A DNA stretch of 64,000 nucleotides, taken from positions 80,674-144,673 of the forward strand of contig NZ_JQHM01000006.1 of NCBI RefSeq assembly GCF_000749845.1. Direction: 5' to 3'. Made by a program: the position numbers and the translations under genes. This document shows positions 1-8,441 of the stretch, one piece after another (positions within the stretch are counted from its first letter, which is position 1; each line of letters opens with the position of its first letter). Under the pieces are notes generated by a model that saw only the letters and a list, made by a program, of their open reading frames with translations, made no database searches and was not told the DNA's origin. Source of the stretch: Pectobacterium betavasculorum. GTDB taxonomy: Bacteria > Pseudomonadota > Gammaproteobacteria > Enterobacterales > Enterobacteriaceae.

Positions 1-116
1 GAGGGACAGAACCACTGAGCATCGGAAGCGTTTTTCATCTCTTTCGAAATCACGTAATGACCGTCACTGTCGAGAGCCAGGTATAACTTCAGATTCTGTA
101 ACGTGGACTTATGCAT
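1..116 (-). CDS. Partial hypothetical protein at left edge
   Basis: A reading frame opens with ATG at 116-114 on the minus strand and runs off the left edge (38 codons visible). The visible start reads MHKSTLQNLKLYLALDSDGH, then a stretch ending in AQWFCP. I do not recognise the family. It lies upstream of the AlpA-like gene on the same strand, so it is probably part of the same satellite/island gene block. The open frame without stops and the ATG support coding, but only a fragment is visible. Confidence 0.45.
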   Translation of the reverse strand, partial: MHKSTLQNLKLYLALDSDGHYVISKEMKNASDAQWFCP

Positions 117-357
117 AATTATTCACTCTCAGATGCTGGATGATTGTGTTTTATGAGGTATTTGAAATAGCTATTCGTGTTATTCGATATGCCATCTTTC
201 CCGTCGATGTTGTTTAAACGCACTGTAAGGCGTTTTGAGAAGGGATTATGGTTAACACGATGAATTTACTGGGTTTATGGTGTGAGGGTCTTACAGGGCT
301 TTACAGACTGCCCAATTGGTGCGATAAGATTAATGGATTGTTATTACTGGGATTTAA
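117..357. other. Spacer with one possible 41-codon ORF
   Basis: This gap separates the partial gene at the left edge from alpA. It holds one short plus-strand frame, ATG at 248 to TGA at 371-373 (41 aa, hydrophobic, Leu-rich). An AAGGG-like sequence lies just upstream of the ATG. It overlaps the 3' end of alpA on the opposite strand. I cannot tell whether it is expressed; nothing else is evident here. Confidence 0.25.
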
Positions 358-573
358 TCACTTCCGTGACTGACTGATACGCTGCTGAACCCAGGCTTCG
401 ACTTCGCTTTGCATCCAGCGGGAACTGCGGCCCAGTTTGATAGGCTTCGGAAATTCACCATCTTTAATCAGCTTGTAGAACCATTTGTCGGTTAAACCCG
501 TAAAGCGGGTGATGAATGCCATATCGACCATTTTGTCGTTGAGCAGGCTGGTGTTGTTATTTTGAGTGGTCAT
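358..573 (-). CDS. alpA: AlpA-family excisionase-like transcriptional regulator
   Basis: A 71-residue MerR/AlpA-type winged-helix DNA-binding protein. The core has MAFITRFTGLTDKWFYKLI (recognition helix), then FPKPIKLGRSSRW and a C-terminal EVEAWVQQR helix, the classic AlpA pattern. In P4-like satellites and CP4-type islands such proteins activate or direct excision of the element. I chose ATG at 573 because GGAGA lies about 8 nt upstream; the frame is open farther up (to 654) but that extension lacks family character. It shares strand with the Gp2/YfjJ-like gene upstream, so the two are probably cotranscribed. Confidence 0.85.
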   Translation of the reverse strand: MTTQNNNTSLLNDKMVDMAFITRFTGLTDKWFYKLIKDGEFPKPIKLGRSSRWMQSEVEAWVQQRISQSRK

Positions 574-679
574 GATGGCTGTCTCCATAGAGATAATGAG
601 ATATGGAGAAGCGCTGATGATATTTAGCTTTTGACGCATTCTCCTTCTCAACATCCACCTGCCAGTAATGATTTACGGA

Positions 680-1321
680 TTAGTTCTGAGAGCAACCAAA
701 GTTACGATAACCGTCTGATTTATCTTTGCTACGTTCTTTTGCCAGATACATGGCTCTTTCGGTTAGTTCTTCATAATCGGCTTTGAAGTCAGGGTTATTG
801 CGGTTTAACTGATAAAAACCAGAAACAGGAAGGTGAATCAGTCCATGAAAGTCTTTATCAGAGTCTGTACGTTTAATAGCTCGTATCCAGGCATTAATGA
901 CCTTCTGAAACACACTGTAGCGGTCGAATGACGTTTCGGTATGTCTTTTACCCGGCCACGGATAAGCGTCTTTATTAAGCAACAGAACCACGTGATAGTG
1001 GTGCTTTGTCTCCTCCTGATTAATCTCCCTTACCCAGAAATATCTCATCTTGCAGGTTAACGATCTTTTACCGGCTTTTCTCTTGCGCTTAATGTCTTCG
1101 GCTATCTGGGATTTCACTGAGTCAATGAAGCGGGATATAACGTCAGGATAGTCGTAGTAGCGTGTAGGGCAGTCCAGACGTTCTTCTTCGTCAGGAAAGC
1201 GAAGGTCAAACCTGACCGCCAACAACCGGGGATAGTATTCCAGGGCTTTATCAATGGTTTCTGTTATACGCCGGGCGTAGTACTGATTAGAGACATTTTT
1301 ACCTGATGTCTTCTTGCTCAT
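680..1321 (-). CDS. Inovirus Gp2-like / YagK-YfjJ domain protein
   Basis: A 213-residue protein of the YagK/YfjJ (inovirus-type Gp2) family found in satellite prophages and CP4-type islands. It has the histidine-rich HHYHVVLLLNKDAYP segment near residue 107 and the YQLNRNN and AMYLAKERSKD motifs toward the C-terminus. The family is distantly related to replication-initiator (Rep/HUH-like) folds; the HHYHV cluster would fit a metal-binding HUH motif, but that role is inferred. It precedes alpA on the same strand. Full length for the family. Confidence 0.8.
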   Translation of the reverse strand: MSKKTSGKNVSNQYYARRITETIDKALEYYPRLLAVRFDLRFPDEEERLDCPTRYYDYPDVISRFIDSVKSQIAEDIKRKRKAGKRSLTCKMRYFWVREINQEETKHHYHVVLLLNKDAYPWPGKRHTETSFDRYSVFQKVINAWIRAIKRTDSDKDFHGLIHLPVSGFYQLNRNNPDFKADYEELTERAMYLAKERSKDKSDGYRNFGCSQN

Positions 1322-1471
1322 TGCGTTGAGTCCTTAGCTGATTGAATTCAGTTCATCGGATCTCTGGTATTGATTTACGGAATGATGCTTATCCCTCCTG
1401 CTCAGGGTCATAGCTCAAGTGCTTCTGCTCACCGTTGTATGTCTGCTCTCCCCCTGGAGGTGACTACTGGT

Positions 1472-1555
1472 GCATTACTACTGTTTGTCTGTGAATACTG
1501 TCTGGTCATTACTATTGTCAGGTTATTACTACTGTATGGTCATTATTAACAATAC
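1472..1555. repeat. Five imperfect 17-bp tandem units (iteron-like)
   Basis: Units start near 1472, 1489, 1505, 1522 and 1539, each about 17 bp, with a consensus like GTCATTACTACTGTATG. The three at 1505, 1522 and 1539 abut exactly; the 1489 unit is the most diverged. Regular spacing just upstream of the Gp2/YfjJ-like gene suggests a protein-binding array (replication-initiator iterons or an operator). The repetition is seen directly; the function is inference. Confidence 0.5.
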
Positions 1556-1961
1556 GGAGCCTGGAAGGGCTGGAGCAGGGGATTTGCAATAGAAGAAGAA
1601 AACCATCAGAAAGAGCATACAAACACCTGAAAATCACTCCGGAGTTAGCAGCAGGAAATCTCTGGGCTTAAGACCTGCCGCTCAAACCGTCGATTAATGA
1701 AGAAGACCTGGACTGGTGGGAAGAAACACCATGGAGTAATCCAGTATTTTTTTACGATAACCTGTGAGCCATCACCGATAGAACCCCTCCCATCAACGAA
1801 TGCTGGAGAAACTGTTTTTTTGCGTTATTTTATTAACTGTTTGTTTTTAAAGAAGGTGATTCACTTTGTGGGGATTCACTTTTTAACTAAAATATATAAT
1901 TATAGAAATGTAAAAAGTGCGTCACTTTGTTAGGGCGGCACAGAAAATCTGGAGGGTACTA
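1556..1961. other. Spacer with a possible gene remnant
   Basis: No intact gene is evident. In one plus-strand frame, around 1590-1768, the translation looks protein-like (contains ERAYKHLKITPELAAGNLW, then a TAA stop, then EEDLDWWEETPWSN). This would fit a small decayed gene with one in-frame stop. A 78-codon ORF in another frame (1697-1933) overlaps it and lacks any family feature. The final 100 bases are AT-rich, as expected for a promoter of the downstream gene. Confidence 0.25.
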
Positions 1962-2948
1962 ATGGCCGGTAAAAACCGAATGATCGTCAATTTCTCATCG
2001 AAAAAACTGAGGGATTTGATTGTTGAAATCGCGGAAAAAAACCATATGAGTCACTCGAAAGTCATCGAGAAACTGGTTTCATTCAGGCTTTTCGAGAGCA
2101 ACGGTGATCCGGTGATTGGTGCTTTCTGTGATGCCAGTAAGACTGTCATGGAACAGCAGCAGAAAGACGATGGTGAGTTCAGTGTTGCTTTGCGTACTCC
2201 TTATATAAAACATAACGTACGTCTTTATAAAGTCTTTGGGGATTTATCCGGTAAGTGCTCTATTACTGTTAATCATATAAATAATGAAAAGTTGAATGTC
2301 CTGAATTTTGAAAAAGAACTAAGAAAATTAATAGAAGATAAAATAAACGGAATGAAGCCCCATGAATGGGAGGGGGTGTTCGACAGCGCAAGGATTACAT
2401 TTGCCGATTTGTGGTTGATCTTTTTTAACAAAATAAATGTTGAGTATAAAGTTGAAAGGCGGGAGAGCAATTCCAGTGAGGTCAGTGTTAAATACAAAGC
2501 CAGTGATATATGTTGCATTCCTTTTAGTTTTAATAAACATGCTTCTCTGAAAGAAAAATATTGTAATGCAATGAACCATCTTGATTTTAGTTCTGTCAGA
2601 TACCACACTTTCAAAAGTGTAGCGACAAAAGGGTGGTGTAGGAATAAATATTCACATCTTCTTTTTATTCATCAGTCTTCGTCATCTGATAAAGGCGGTT
2701 TTTTTATTGGTGTGCAGTATGAAAAGAATGATGTGACTTTCTCTGATGAATCGCCACGTTCTCCTTTTGTACACCCTGAGGGGACACATATGTATACTGA
2801 GAAGGACAGCGCTGAGGAATTATATTCTCTACACCGCTATGCGCCATACAGCGATGTTAATTCTGAACTGAAAATCAGCATTTATCATGAGCCCGCAAAT
2901 ATTAAAATCCAGAATCTCAATCCTGAGTTAAAAAGTAAAATCAAATAA
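1962..2948 (+). CDS. Hypothetical island protein with RHH-like N-terminus
   Basis: A 328-residue protein. The start at 1962 is set by GGAGG at 1951-1955; the open frame extends to 1917 without another convincing start. Residues 5-45 (NRMIVNFSSKKLRDLIVEIA and the following helix with SHSKVIEKLV) resemble a ribbon-helix-helix DNA-binding fold. The remainder is AT-rich and matches no family I recognise; it has no signal peptide or membrane segment. The gene ends shortly before a terminator-like hairpin and the yafZ cassette. Low GC compared with flanking genes suggests foreign origin. Confidence 0.55.
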   Translation: MAGKNRMIVNFSSKKLRDLIVEIAEKNHMSHSKVIEKLVSFRLFESNGDPVIGAFCDASKTVMEQQQKDDGEFSVALRTPYIKHNVRLYKVFGDLSGKCSITVNHINNEKLNVLNFEKELRKLIEDKINGMKPHEWEGVFDSARITFADLWLIFFNKINVEYKVERRESNSSEVSVKYKASDICCIPFSFNKHASLKEKYCNAMNHLDFSSVRYHTFKSVATKGWCRNKYSHLLFIHQSSSSDKGGFFIGVQYEKNDVTFSDESPRSPFVHPEGTHMYTEKDSAEELYSLHRYAPYSDVNSELKISIYHEPANIKIQNLNPELKSKIK

Positions 2949-3185
2949 GGGGGTGCAGGCAACATGCATAAAAATTCAGGAATACATAATCTGTATGTAT
3001 AACAGAGACCGGCTGGTGCAAGCTTATCTTCGGGCAGGATGACGATGAGCAGGTGAGTGGTAATATTATCTCTCATTGCATCTTGTTTGACTGAGAAAAG
3101 CGGGTTCCCACGAATTAACTCGCTGCGACATCGGTTTCGCAGTCTCTGAGAGCAATACCTGTTTTTTATATCAATCAGAAATAAA

Positions 3186-3220
3186 GGCCATGTTCCGTAA
3201 GGGGCATGGCTTTTTCTTTT
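3186..3220 (+). terminator. Rho-independent terminator
   Basis: GCCATG (3187-3192) pairs with CATGGC (3205-3210) around a 12-nt loop, followed by TTTTTCTTTT. It lies after the 1962-2948 gene. Apart from this hairpin the 297-base gap before yafZ shows nothing recognisable. Confidence 0.55.
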
Positions 3221-3245
3221 GTATCTTTGAGAAAGGGAATTGACC

Positions 3246-4067
3246 ATGAAATTAGCCAGTCGTTTTGGTCGGGTGAACCAGATACGCCGCGACCGTCCTT
3301 TAACACGTGAAGAGCTGATGAGCCATGTTCCCAGTGTGTTCAGCGCAGAAAAGCATGAATCCCGCAGTGAGCGTTACACATACATCCCTACCATTACTCT
3401 GCTCGACAGTTTACAGCGTGAAGGTTTTGAGCCTTTCTTTGCCTGCCAGACACGCGTTCGGGACCAGAGCCGACGGGAGCACACAAAGCACATGCTGCGT
3501 CTGCGCCGTGCCGGACAGTTAACCGGCCACCAGGTCCCCGAAATTATCCTCCTCAACAGCCATGACGGCTCATCCAGCTATCAGATGCTGCCGGGCCTGT
3601 TTCGTGGTGTCTGTACCAACGGGCTCGTCTGTGGGCAGTCGTTCGGGGAGGTGAGAGTTCCGCATAAAGGGGATGTGGTGGAAAAAGTCATTGAAGGGGC
3701 TTACGAGGTGCTGGGGATTTTTGACCGGGTGGAGGAGAAGCGCGATGCGATGCAGTCCCTGATATTACCGCCACCCGCACAGCAGGCACTGGCGCAGGCC
3801 GCGCTGGCGTATCGCTTTGGTGAAGATTACCAGCCAGTGACTCCCGCCCAGGTGCTCACCCCCCGCCGCTATGAAGACCGCAATGATGACCTCTGGACCG
3901 TCTACCAGCGTGTGCAGGAGAACCTGATGAAGGGAGGGCTGTCAGGACGAACCGCACAGGGTAAACGCAGCCGGACCCGTGCCGTGAACGGCATTGACGG
4001 GGACGTAAAGCTCAACCGGGCCCTGTGGGTGATGACCGAAAACATGCTGGCCCTGTCTGAGCGCTGA
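3246..4067 (+). CDS. yafZ: DUF932 family protein (YafZ-like)
   Basis: A 273-residue DUF932 (phage/plasmid-like) protein, the length of E. coli YafZ. Family segments visible include ERYTYIPT near residue 40, the HTKHMLRLRR region, and FRGVCTNGLVCG around residue 120. Function is not established. A TTG codon at 3240 is in frame, but ATG at 3246 with AGGG upstream is preferred. It is the first gene of the cassette yafZ-yafX-radC-DUF987-cbeA-cbtA that recurs in CP4-type islands, and probably heads that operon. Confidence 0.85.
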   Translation: MKLASRFGRVNQIRRDRPLTREELMSHVPSVFSAEKHESRSERYTYIPTITLLDSLQREGFEPFFACQTRVRDQSRREHTKHMLRLRRAGQLTGHQVPEIILLNSHDGSSSYQMLPGLFRGVCTNGLVCGQSFGEVRVPHKGDVVEKVIEGAYEVLGIFDRVEEKRDAMQSLILPPPAQQALAQAALAYRFGEDYQPVTPAQVLTPRRYEDRNDDLWTVYQRVQENLMKGGLSGRTAQGKRSRTRAVNGIDGDVKLNRALWVMTENMLALSER

Positions 4068-4099
4068 TGCCAGTAATTTTGATTACAGGAGATATATCA

Positions 4100-4549
4100 A
4101 TGGATAAACACATTTCACTGACCCCTGAGGTGACAGAGCCTTTCATCCTCACGACCACGGTTGTACCGGATGAAGAACGCCTTCGTTTCTGGCCTCAGCA
4201 CTTTGGCTCCATCCCGCAATGGATAACCCTTGAGCCCTGCATCTTTGCGTGTATGGACCGGCTGTGTGCGGATTACTGCGGTGGCGTCTGGGCTTTTTAC
4301 ACTCTCAGCAACGGAGGTGCTTTCATGGCTCCGGAAGAGAGTGAGGGTCCCTGGTCGCTGTTCAATATTCTGAATGGTAACGGGGCTGAATTGAGTGCTG
4401 AAGCTGCCGGGATTGCAGCCTGTCTGATGGCTTACAACCATCACGCCTGCCGTACGGAGTGCGATGCCATAACGGAACACTATTACCGTCTGAGGGACTA
4501 TGCGCTGAATCACCCGGAATGCCAGGCCATTATGCGTCTCATTGATTAG
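4100..4549 (+). CDS. yafX: ArdB/KlcA-family antirestriction protein (YafX-like)
   Basis: A 149-residue protein of the ArdB/KlcA antirestriction family, which protects incoming DNA from type I restriction. Diagnostic segments are [17 protein letters not shown] (residues 33-49), [20 protein letters not shown] (about 57-76), and the C-terminal [13 protein letters not shown]. The start at 4100 follows AGGAG at 4087-4091; an in-frame ATG at 4067 overlaps the yafZ stop and is less likely. The stop region overlaps the open frame of the radC-like gene, so the genes are tightly coupled. Confidence 0.9.
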   Translation: MDKHISLTPEVTEPFILTTTVVPDEERLRFWPQHFGSIPQWITLEPCIFACMDRLCADYCGGVWAFYTLSNGGAFMAPEESEGPWSLFNILNGNGAELSAEAAGIAACLMAYNHHACRTECDAITEHYYRLRDYALNHPECQAIMRLID

Positions 4550-4562
4550 GAGCTTTCAGGCT

Positions 4563-5090
4563 ATGCAGGACACGACAACATTACCCGCACCATTACAACC
4601 CGATATGTTCCCCGCCTCAGTACATCCTCACCCGCGCCCCGCCATGACGCCGTATGCGCAGCGTACCATCCGGCGGGCACTGAACATTCTGGAACGCCAG
4701 CTACGTGAACCCGGTGCGGCCTTCACCACCAGCAGTTCGGTACGCGACTGGCTTCGTCTGCAACTGACGCAGGAGCAACGTGAGGAATTCGCCGTACTGT
4801 GGCTCGACAACCAGCACCGGCTTATTGCTTACGACACGCTGTTTCTGGGCACCATCAGCACTGTCACCGTGCATCCGCGTGAAATCGTTAAGGCAGGCCT
4901 GAAACACAATGCTGCGGCTGCCGTACTTGCGCATAATCACCCGTCAGGGCTTGCCGAACCCAGTCATGCTGACCGGAAGATGACTGAGCAGCTAAAGCAT
5001 GCACTGGACATGGTGGATATCCGTCTCCTGGACCACCTCGTCATCGGCGGAATGGATATCGTCTCGTTTGCCGAACGGGGCTGGTTGTAA
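4563..5090 (+). CDS. RadC-family JAB-domain protein (YkfG/YeeS-like)
   Basis: A 175-residue RadC-type JAB1/MPN domain protein. The metal-binding JAMM motif HNHPSG followed by D (in [10 protein letters not shown]) lies near residue 127. It lacks the N-terminal HhH region of chromosomal RadC, as do the short island paralogs YkfG and YeeS. No DNA-repair role is proven for these. The start at 4563 is preferred over the in-frame ATG at 4542, which overlaps the antirestriction gene. Same operon as its neighbours. Confidence 0.88.
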   Translation: MQDTTTLPAPLQPDMFPASVHPHPRPAMTPYAQRTIRRALNILERQLREPGAAFTTSSSVRDWLRLQLTQEQREEFAVLWLDNQHRLIAYDTLFLGTISTVTVHPREIVKAGLKHNAAAAVLAHNHPSGLAEPSHADRKMTEQLKHALDMVDIRLLDHLVIGGMDIVSFAERGWL

Positions 5091-5103
5091 GGGAGGAGTA
5101 TTA

Positions 5104-5325
5104 ATGAAAATTATCAGTAAACGTCAGGCAATGGCGATATACCGCCAGCATCCACAGTCCCGGTTGTTTCGCTTCTTTACCGGCAAATATAAATGGTCCG
5201 GCAGCATCTGCCACTATGCCGGTCGCGAGGTGGAAGATATCAGCGGTGTACTGGCCGTATTCGCTGAGCGCCGTCAGGACCGCAATGGCCCGTATGTCGT
5301 ATTACGCAGCGTAAGCCTGAATTAA
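5104..5325 (+). CDS. yeeT: DUF987 family protein (YeeT/YkfH-like)
   Basis: A 73-residue DUF987 protein (KIISKRQAMAIYRQHP at the start, WSGSICHYAGREV in the middle), exactly the family length. GGGAGGAG lies just upstream of ATG 5104. The function is unknown. It nearly always precedes the CbeA/CbtA toxin-antitoxin pair in CP4-type islands, as here, with a 24-nt gap to cbeA. Confidence 0.88.
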   Translation: MKIISKRQAMAIYRQHPQSRLFRFFTGKYKWSGSICHYAGREVEDISGVLAVFAERRQDRNGPYVVLRSVSLN

Positions 5326-5349
5326 TTCACGATTAAGGAGGACTACATT

Positions 5350-5700
5350 TTGTCGAAGAAAACCACGATAACAACGCATGATATCAGCGAACCCTGGTGG
5401 GGGCTCAGGCGCAGTGTCTCTCCGTGTTTTGGGGCCCGTCTGGTCCAGGAGGGGAATCGCCTGCATTATCTGGCTGACCGTGCGAATTTTGAAGGTCAGT
5501 TCTGCGATGCGGATTTGCGCCATCTTGACCAGGCTTTCCCGGTATTGATGAAACAGCTGGAGTTAATGCTCACCAGCGGTGAACTGAATCCACGGCACCT
5601 GCATTGTGTCACGTTGTATGCCAGAGGGCTGACCTGCGAGGCCGATACGCTCGGTTCGCACGGCTACGTTTACATCGCTATCTATCCCACTCAACGTTAA
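5350..5700 (+). CDS. cbeA: CbeA (YeeU) antitoxin of type IV toxin-antitoxin pair
   Basis: A 116-residue CbeA/YeeU/YafW family antitoxin. Family signatures are WWGLRRSVSPCFGARLVQEG near residue 16 and the C-terminal GSHGYVYIAIYP. In E. coli this protein counteracts the cognate toxin by stabilising MreB and FtsZ filaments instead of binding the toxin (type IV). The start is TTG at 5350, decided by AAGGAGG about 9 nt upstream. cbtA follows after 24 nt. Confidence 0.9.
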   Translation: MSKKTTITTHDISEPWWGLRRSVSPCFGARLVQEGNRLHYLADRANFEGQFCDADLRHLDQAFPVLMKQLELMLTSGELNPRHLHCVTLYARGLTCEADTLGSHGYVYIAIYPTQR

Positions 5701-5724
5701 CTCAATTTCCTAACGAGAAACCTT

Positions 5725-6075
5725 ATGAAAACTCTTCCTGCAAATCAGTGGGTGGCGAAGCCATGCCCGCCGCCTGTGCTTGTCTGGCAAACGCTACTTA
5801 CGCGTCTGCTTAAGCAACACTATGGCCTGACGCTGAACGACACGCCGTTCAGTGATGAAACCGTTATTCAGGAGCATATCAACGCCGGTACCACGCTGGC
5901 TGATGCCGTTAACTTTCTGGTGGAAAAGTACGAACTGGTTCGTATCGATCGCAGAGGGTTTAACTGTCAGGAGCAGTCACCTTGTCTTCGGGCTGTAGAT
6001 ATTTTACGGGCAAGGCAGGCAACCGGTTTGCTAACTCAGTGCAAAAAACGCAAATGTAATCAGCCAGATGGTTGA
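5725..6075 (+). CDS. cbtA: CbtA (YeeV) toxin, cytoskeleton-targeting
   Basis: A 116-residue CbtA/YeeV/YkfI family toxin that inhibits polymerisation of MreB and FtsZ. The pattern [20 protein letters not shown], then [11 protein letters not shown] and [18 protein letters not shown], is diagnostic. Length is close to the usual 124 residues, with a somewhat divergent C-terminus. It follows cbeA. The 90-base gap to ptuA contains a small hairpin (GCCCG 6105-6109 / CGGGC 6117-6121) without a clear T-tract, so read-through into the Septu genes is possible. Confidence 0.9.
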   Translation: MKTLPANQWVAKPCPPPVLVWQTLLTRLLKQHYGLTLNDTPFSDETVIQEHINAGTTLADAVNFLVEKYELVRIDRRGFNCQEQSPCLRAVDILRARQATGLLTQCKKRKCNQPDG

Positions 6076-6168
6076 TTCAAAACATGATAAAAGATGTAAC
6101 CAGTGCCCGTTTAAAGCGGGCTATAAATGTTATTATACTAAAACATAAAAACAGGCGAGGCTGGTGTA

Positions 6169-7563
6169 ATGAGAATCGACAAACTTTCACTGCTTAACTT
6201 TCGTTGCTTCAGACAGCTCGATATTACCTTTGATGAACACATTACGATTCTAGTTGCACCGAACGGTGCGGGCAAGACGACAGTGCTGGATGCGGTACGA
6301 CTGTCGTTGATCCCTTTTATTCGCAGTTTTGACACCAGTCTGTATAACAGCCGATCGCTTGGTATACGCACAGAGGATTTGCGTCTGGTTTTTCGCCAGG
6401 AAGCGCTGAATATGGAGAGGTCGCCATTAACAACTATTACCGCTGAAGGCGAATGGGAAAGTGGAAAGAAGGCAAAATGGATGAGCGGTCTCCAGGGAGA
6501 ACGAGCATCAAGTGAGGACCGGGGGGCTGCGGATCTCACCCAATGGGGGGAACAACTCAAGGCACAGGTACGGGATGAAAATAATGCACGACCCATCGTT
6601 CTTCCACTGGCGCTTTATCTGGGAACGGCGCGTTTGTGGTATCAGGATCGCTACAAACCGCAATCTGATGAGCAGCGTCTGGATAACAGTGCATTTTCAC
6701 GTTTGTCGGGATACGACGACTGTCTTTCTGCTACCTCAAATTATAAACAATTTGAGCAGTGGTATAGCTGGCTGTGGCGCAGCCTGCGGGAATTCCAGAT
6801 TAAATCACTGGAAACCCCTGTAACAAATATAGTGGAAGCTTTTCGTGGTGACATAATACTCGATGCTGTACAGACAATTAAGCAAGCTATTAATTGCCTG
6901 ACGCAGAGCGCAACTGGCTGGTACGATCTGGAATATAGCTCTACTTATAACCAGCAATTGATAATGCGCCATCCGCAACATGGCATTCTCCCACTTAACC
7001 AACTCAGCGACGGGCTACGTAATGCTGTGGCAATGGTGGCAGATATAGCGTTTCGTTGTGTCAAACTCAACCCACACTTACGCGATAAAGCCGCCCTACA
7101 GACGCAGGGAATTGTCCTGATCGATGAAGTCGATATGTTCCTGCACCCAGCCTGGCAGCAGCAAATTATCCAGTCTTTACGCAGCGCATTTCCGAAGATC
7201 CAGTTTATTGTCACTACCCATAGCCCACAGGTTATCAGCACGGTCAAACGGGAGTCTGTTCGCCTGCTTGAACAGGATGATAAAGGTAACGGACTGGCAT
7301 CAATACCACAGGGATCAACTTACGGCGAACCGAGTAATGACGTTCTGCACAGCGTTATGGGTGTCGATCCACAACCTCCTGTTAAGGAAAAGGCTGATCT
7401 ACAAAAACTGACGGTGTTGATCGATCAGGGGAAATACGATGATCTGGAAACACAGCAACTCATGGCTACCTTGCAAGCCGCTTTGGGTGAACATCACCCA
7501 CAGCTCCAGCGTTTACAGCGCAGTATTGCTCGGCAAAAACTGCTGAAAGGAAAAGCACAATGA
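6169..7563 (+). CDS. ptuA: PtuA-like AAA ATPase (Septu defence system)
   Basis: A 464-residue SMC/ABC-like ATPase. Walker A is PNGAGKTT at residues 31-38. The signature-like LSDGLR lies near 279, the Walker B/D-loop LIDEVDMFLHP near 316-326, and the switch histidine in THSPQVIS near 349. This is the OLD/RecF-like layout of Septu PtuA. Septu blocks phage with an ATPase that regulates a partner HNH nuclease; PtuAB also forms the effector of retron Ec78-type systems, but no reverse transcriptase is present here. The ATGA overlap with the next gene shows translational coupling. It sits between cbtA and a DUF4942 gene. Confidence 0.85.
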   Translation: MRIDKLSLLNFRCFRQLDITFDEHITILVAPNGAGKTTVLDAVRLSLIPFIRSFDTSLYNSRSLGIRTEDLRLVFRQEALNMERSPLTTITAEGEWESGKKAKWMSGLQGERASSEDRGAADLTQWGEQLKAQVRDENNARPIVLPLALYLGTARLWYQDRYKPQSDEQRLDNSAFSRLSGYDDCLSATSNYKQFEQWYSWLWRSLREFQIKSLETPVTNIVEAFRGDIILDAVQTIKQAINCLTQSATGWYDLEYSSTYNQQLIMRHPQHGILPLNQLSDGLRNAVAMVADIAFRCVKLNPHLRDKAALQTQGIVLIDEVDMFLHPAWQQQIIQSLRSAFPKIQFIVTTHSPQVISTVKRESVRLLEQDDKGNGLASIPQGSTYGEPSNDVLHSVMGVDPQPPVKEKADLQKLTVLIDQGKYDDLETQQLMATLQAALGEHHPQLQRLQRSIARQKLLKGKAQ

Positions 7564-8294
7564 GGCATGTGACCAAAAACCGACGGGGAACAGATGCCTT
7601 ACTTACTGCAAATGAAAATCCGCCACATAATTCTGATCAATCAACCAGTCGCTGGCGGCGTTTTGGCCGGGATAATAAAGCGGACTTAATGGCCCGTCTT
7701 CTCGATGAGCAGTATCATCTTTGCTGCTACACTGAAATACGTGCTGACGAGCGTAGGTTAGGCTATCACATTGAGCATGTTGAGAATAAAAGCCAACGAC
7801 CAGAACGAACTTTTGATTATCTAAATCTGGCTGCAAGTGCATTAAATTCAGGGCCAAATGGTGGTTTATTTCAACTGAAAAGTAAAAATGCCTTTGGCGG
7901 TCACGCTATGGGGAAACAAGATGCTGTAGATACGGCAAAATTTATCCATTGCCATATTCACGATTGTTACCGTTATTTTGCTTACCTTTCTGATGGTCGG
8001 ATAGTTCCTGCTGATGGGCTAAATGCACAAGAAATGGAGAACGCGCAATACACCATTGATCTACTAAACCTGAACAGCGGATTCCTTCAAACGGAACGTC
8101 GTAATCATTGGGAAGAGCTGGAACAGCTTTTTGATGAACACATTGAAAAAGACTGGGATCTGCACCAATTACTTCAGCTTGATCTGGTTCCCTCAGCAGA
8201 TCATAAACTGCATGAATTCTTCAGTATTACACGCCAGTTTTTCCAGCAAGAAGCTGAACAAGTATTACAGAGCCACGCCCCTGCCTTAATTTAG
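7560..8294 (+). CDS. ptuB: PtuB-like HNH nuclease (Septu, TIGR02646-type)
   Basis: A 244-residue HNH endonuclease of the TIGR02646/PtuB type. The metal/catalytic region has LCCYTE (Cys near 54-55), then YHIEHVENKS with histidines near 70 and 73, and a downstream DYLNL. The C-terminal half is helical and has no recognised domain. It overlaps ptuA by 4 nt. In Septu this subunit is the nuclease that degrades DNA on phage infection, held in check by the ATPase; this role is assigned from family and gene pairing. Confidence 0.85.
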   Translation: MRHVTKNRRGTDALLTANENPPHNSDQSTSRWRRFGRDNKADLMARLLDEQYHLCCYTEIRADERRLGYHIEHVENKSQRPERTFDYLNLAASALNSGPNGGLFQLKSKNAFGGHAMGKQDAVDTAKFIHCHIHDCYRYFAYLSDGRIVPADGLNAQEMENAQYTIDLLNLNSGFLQTERRNHWEELEQLFDEHIEKDWDLHQLLQLDLVPSADHKLHEFFSITRQFFQQEAEQVLQSHAPALI

Positions 8295-8441
8295 CACCAC
8301 CATTCCAGATTCAGGGCGACAGCATGATTTATTGCGAGTCGCCTTCCTGATTTACACCCTCAAGATTTATTCAACTTTATTTCACTGCGTAATGCGCCTG
8401 CCACTCTCGGTAAGCGCGTTTGCTTTTACGGACAAAATATC

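Noticed and set aside
1472..1555. Possible CRISPR array
   Set aside because: Units are only about 17 bp, imperfect and directly adjacent without unique spacers, and no cas gene is near.
1697..1933. 78-codon plus-strand ORF
   Set aside because: No ribosome-binding site or family character; it overlaps a more protein-like remnant in another frame.
6076..8294. Retron (Ec78-type) with PtuAB effector
   Set aside because: No reverse transcriptase gene or msr/msd-like region is present next to the ATPase-HNH pair, so a stand-alone Septu system fits better.
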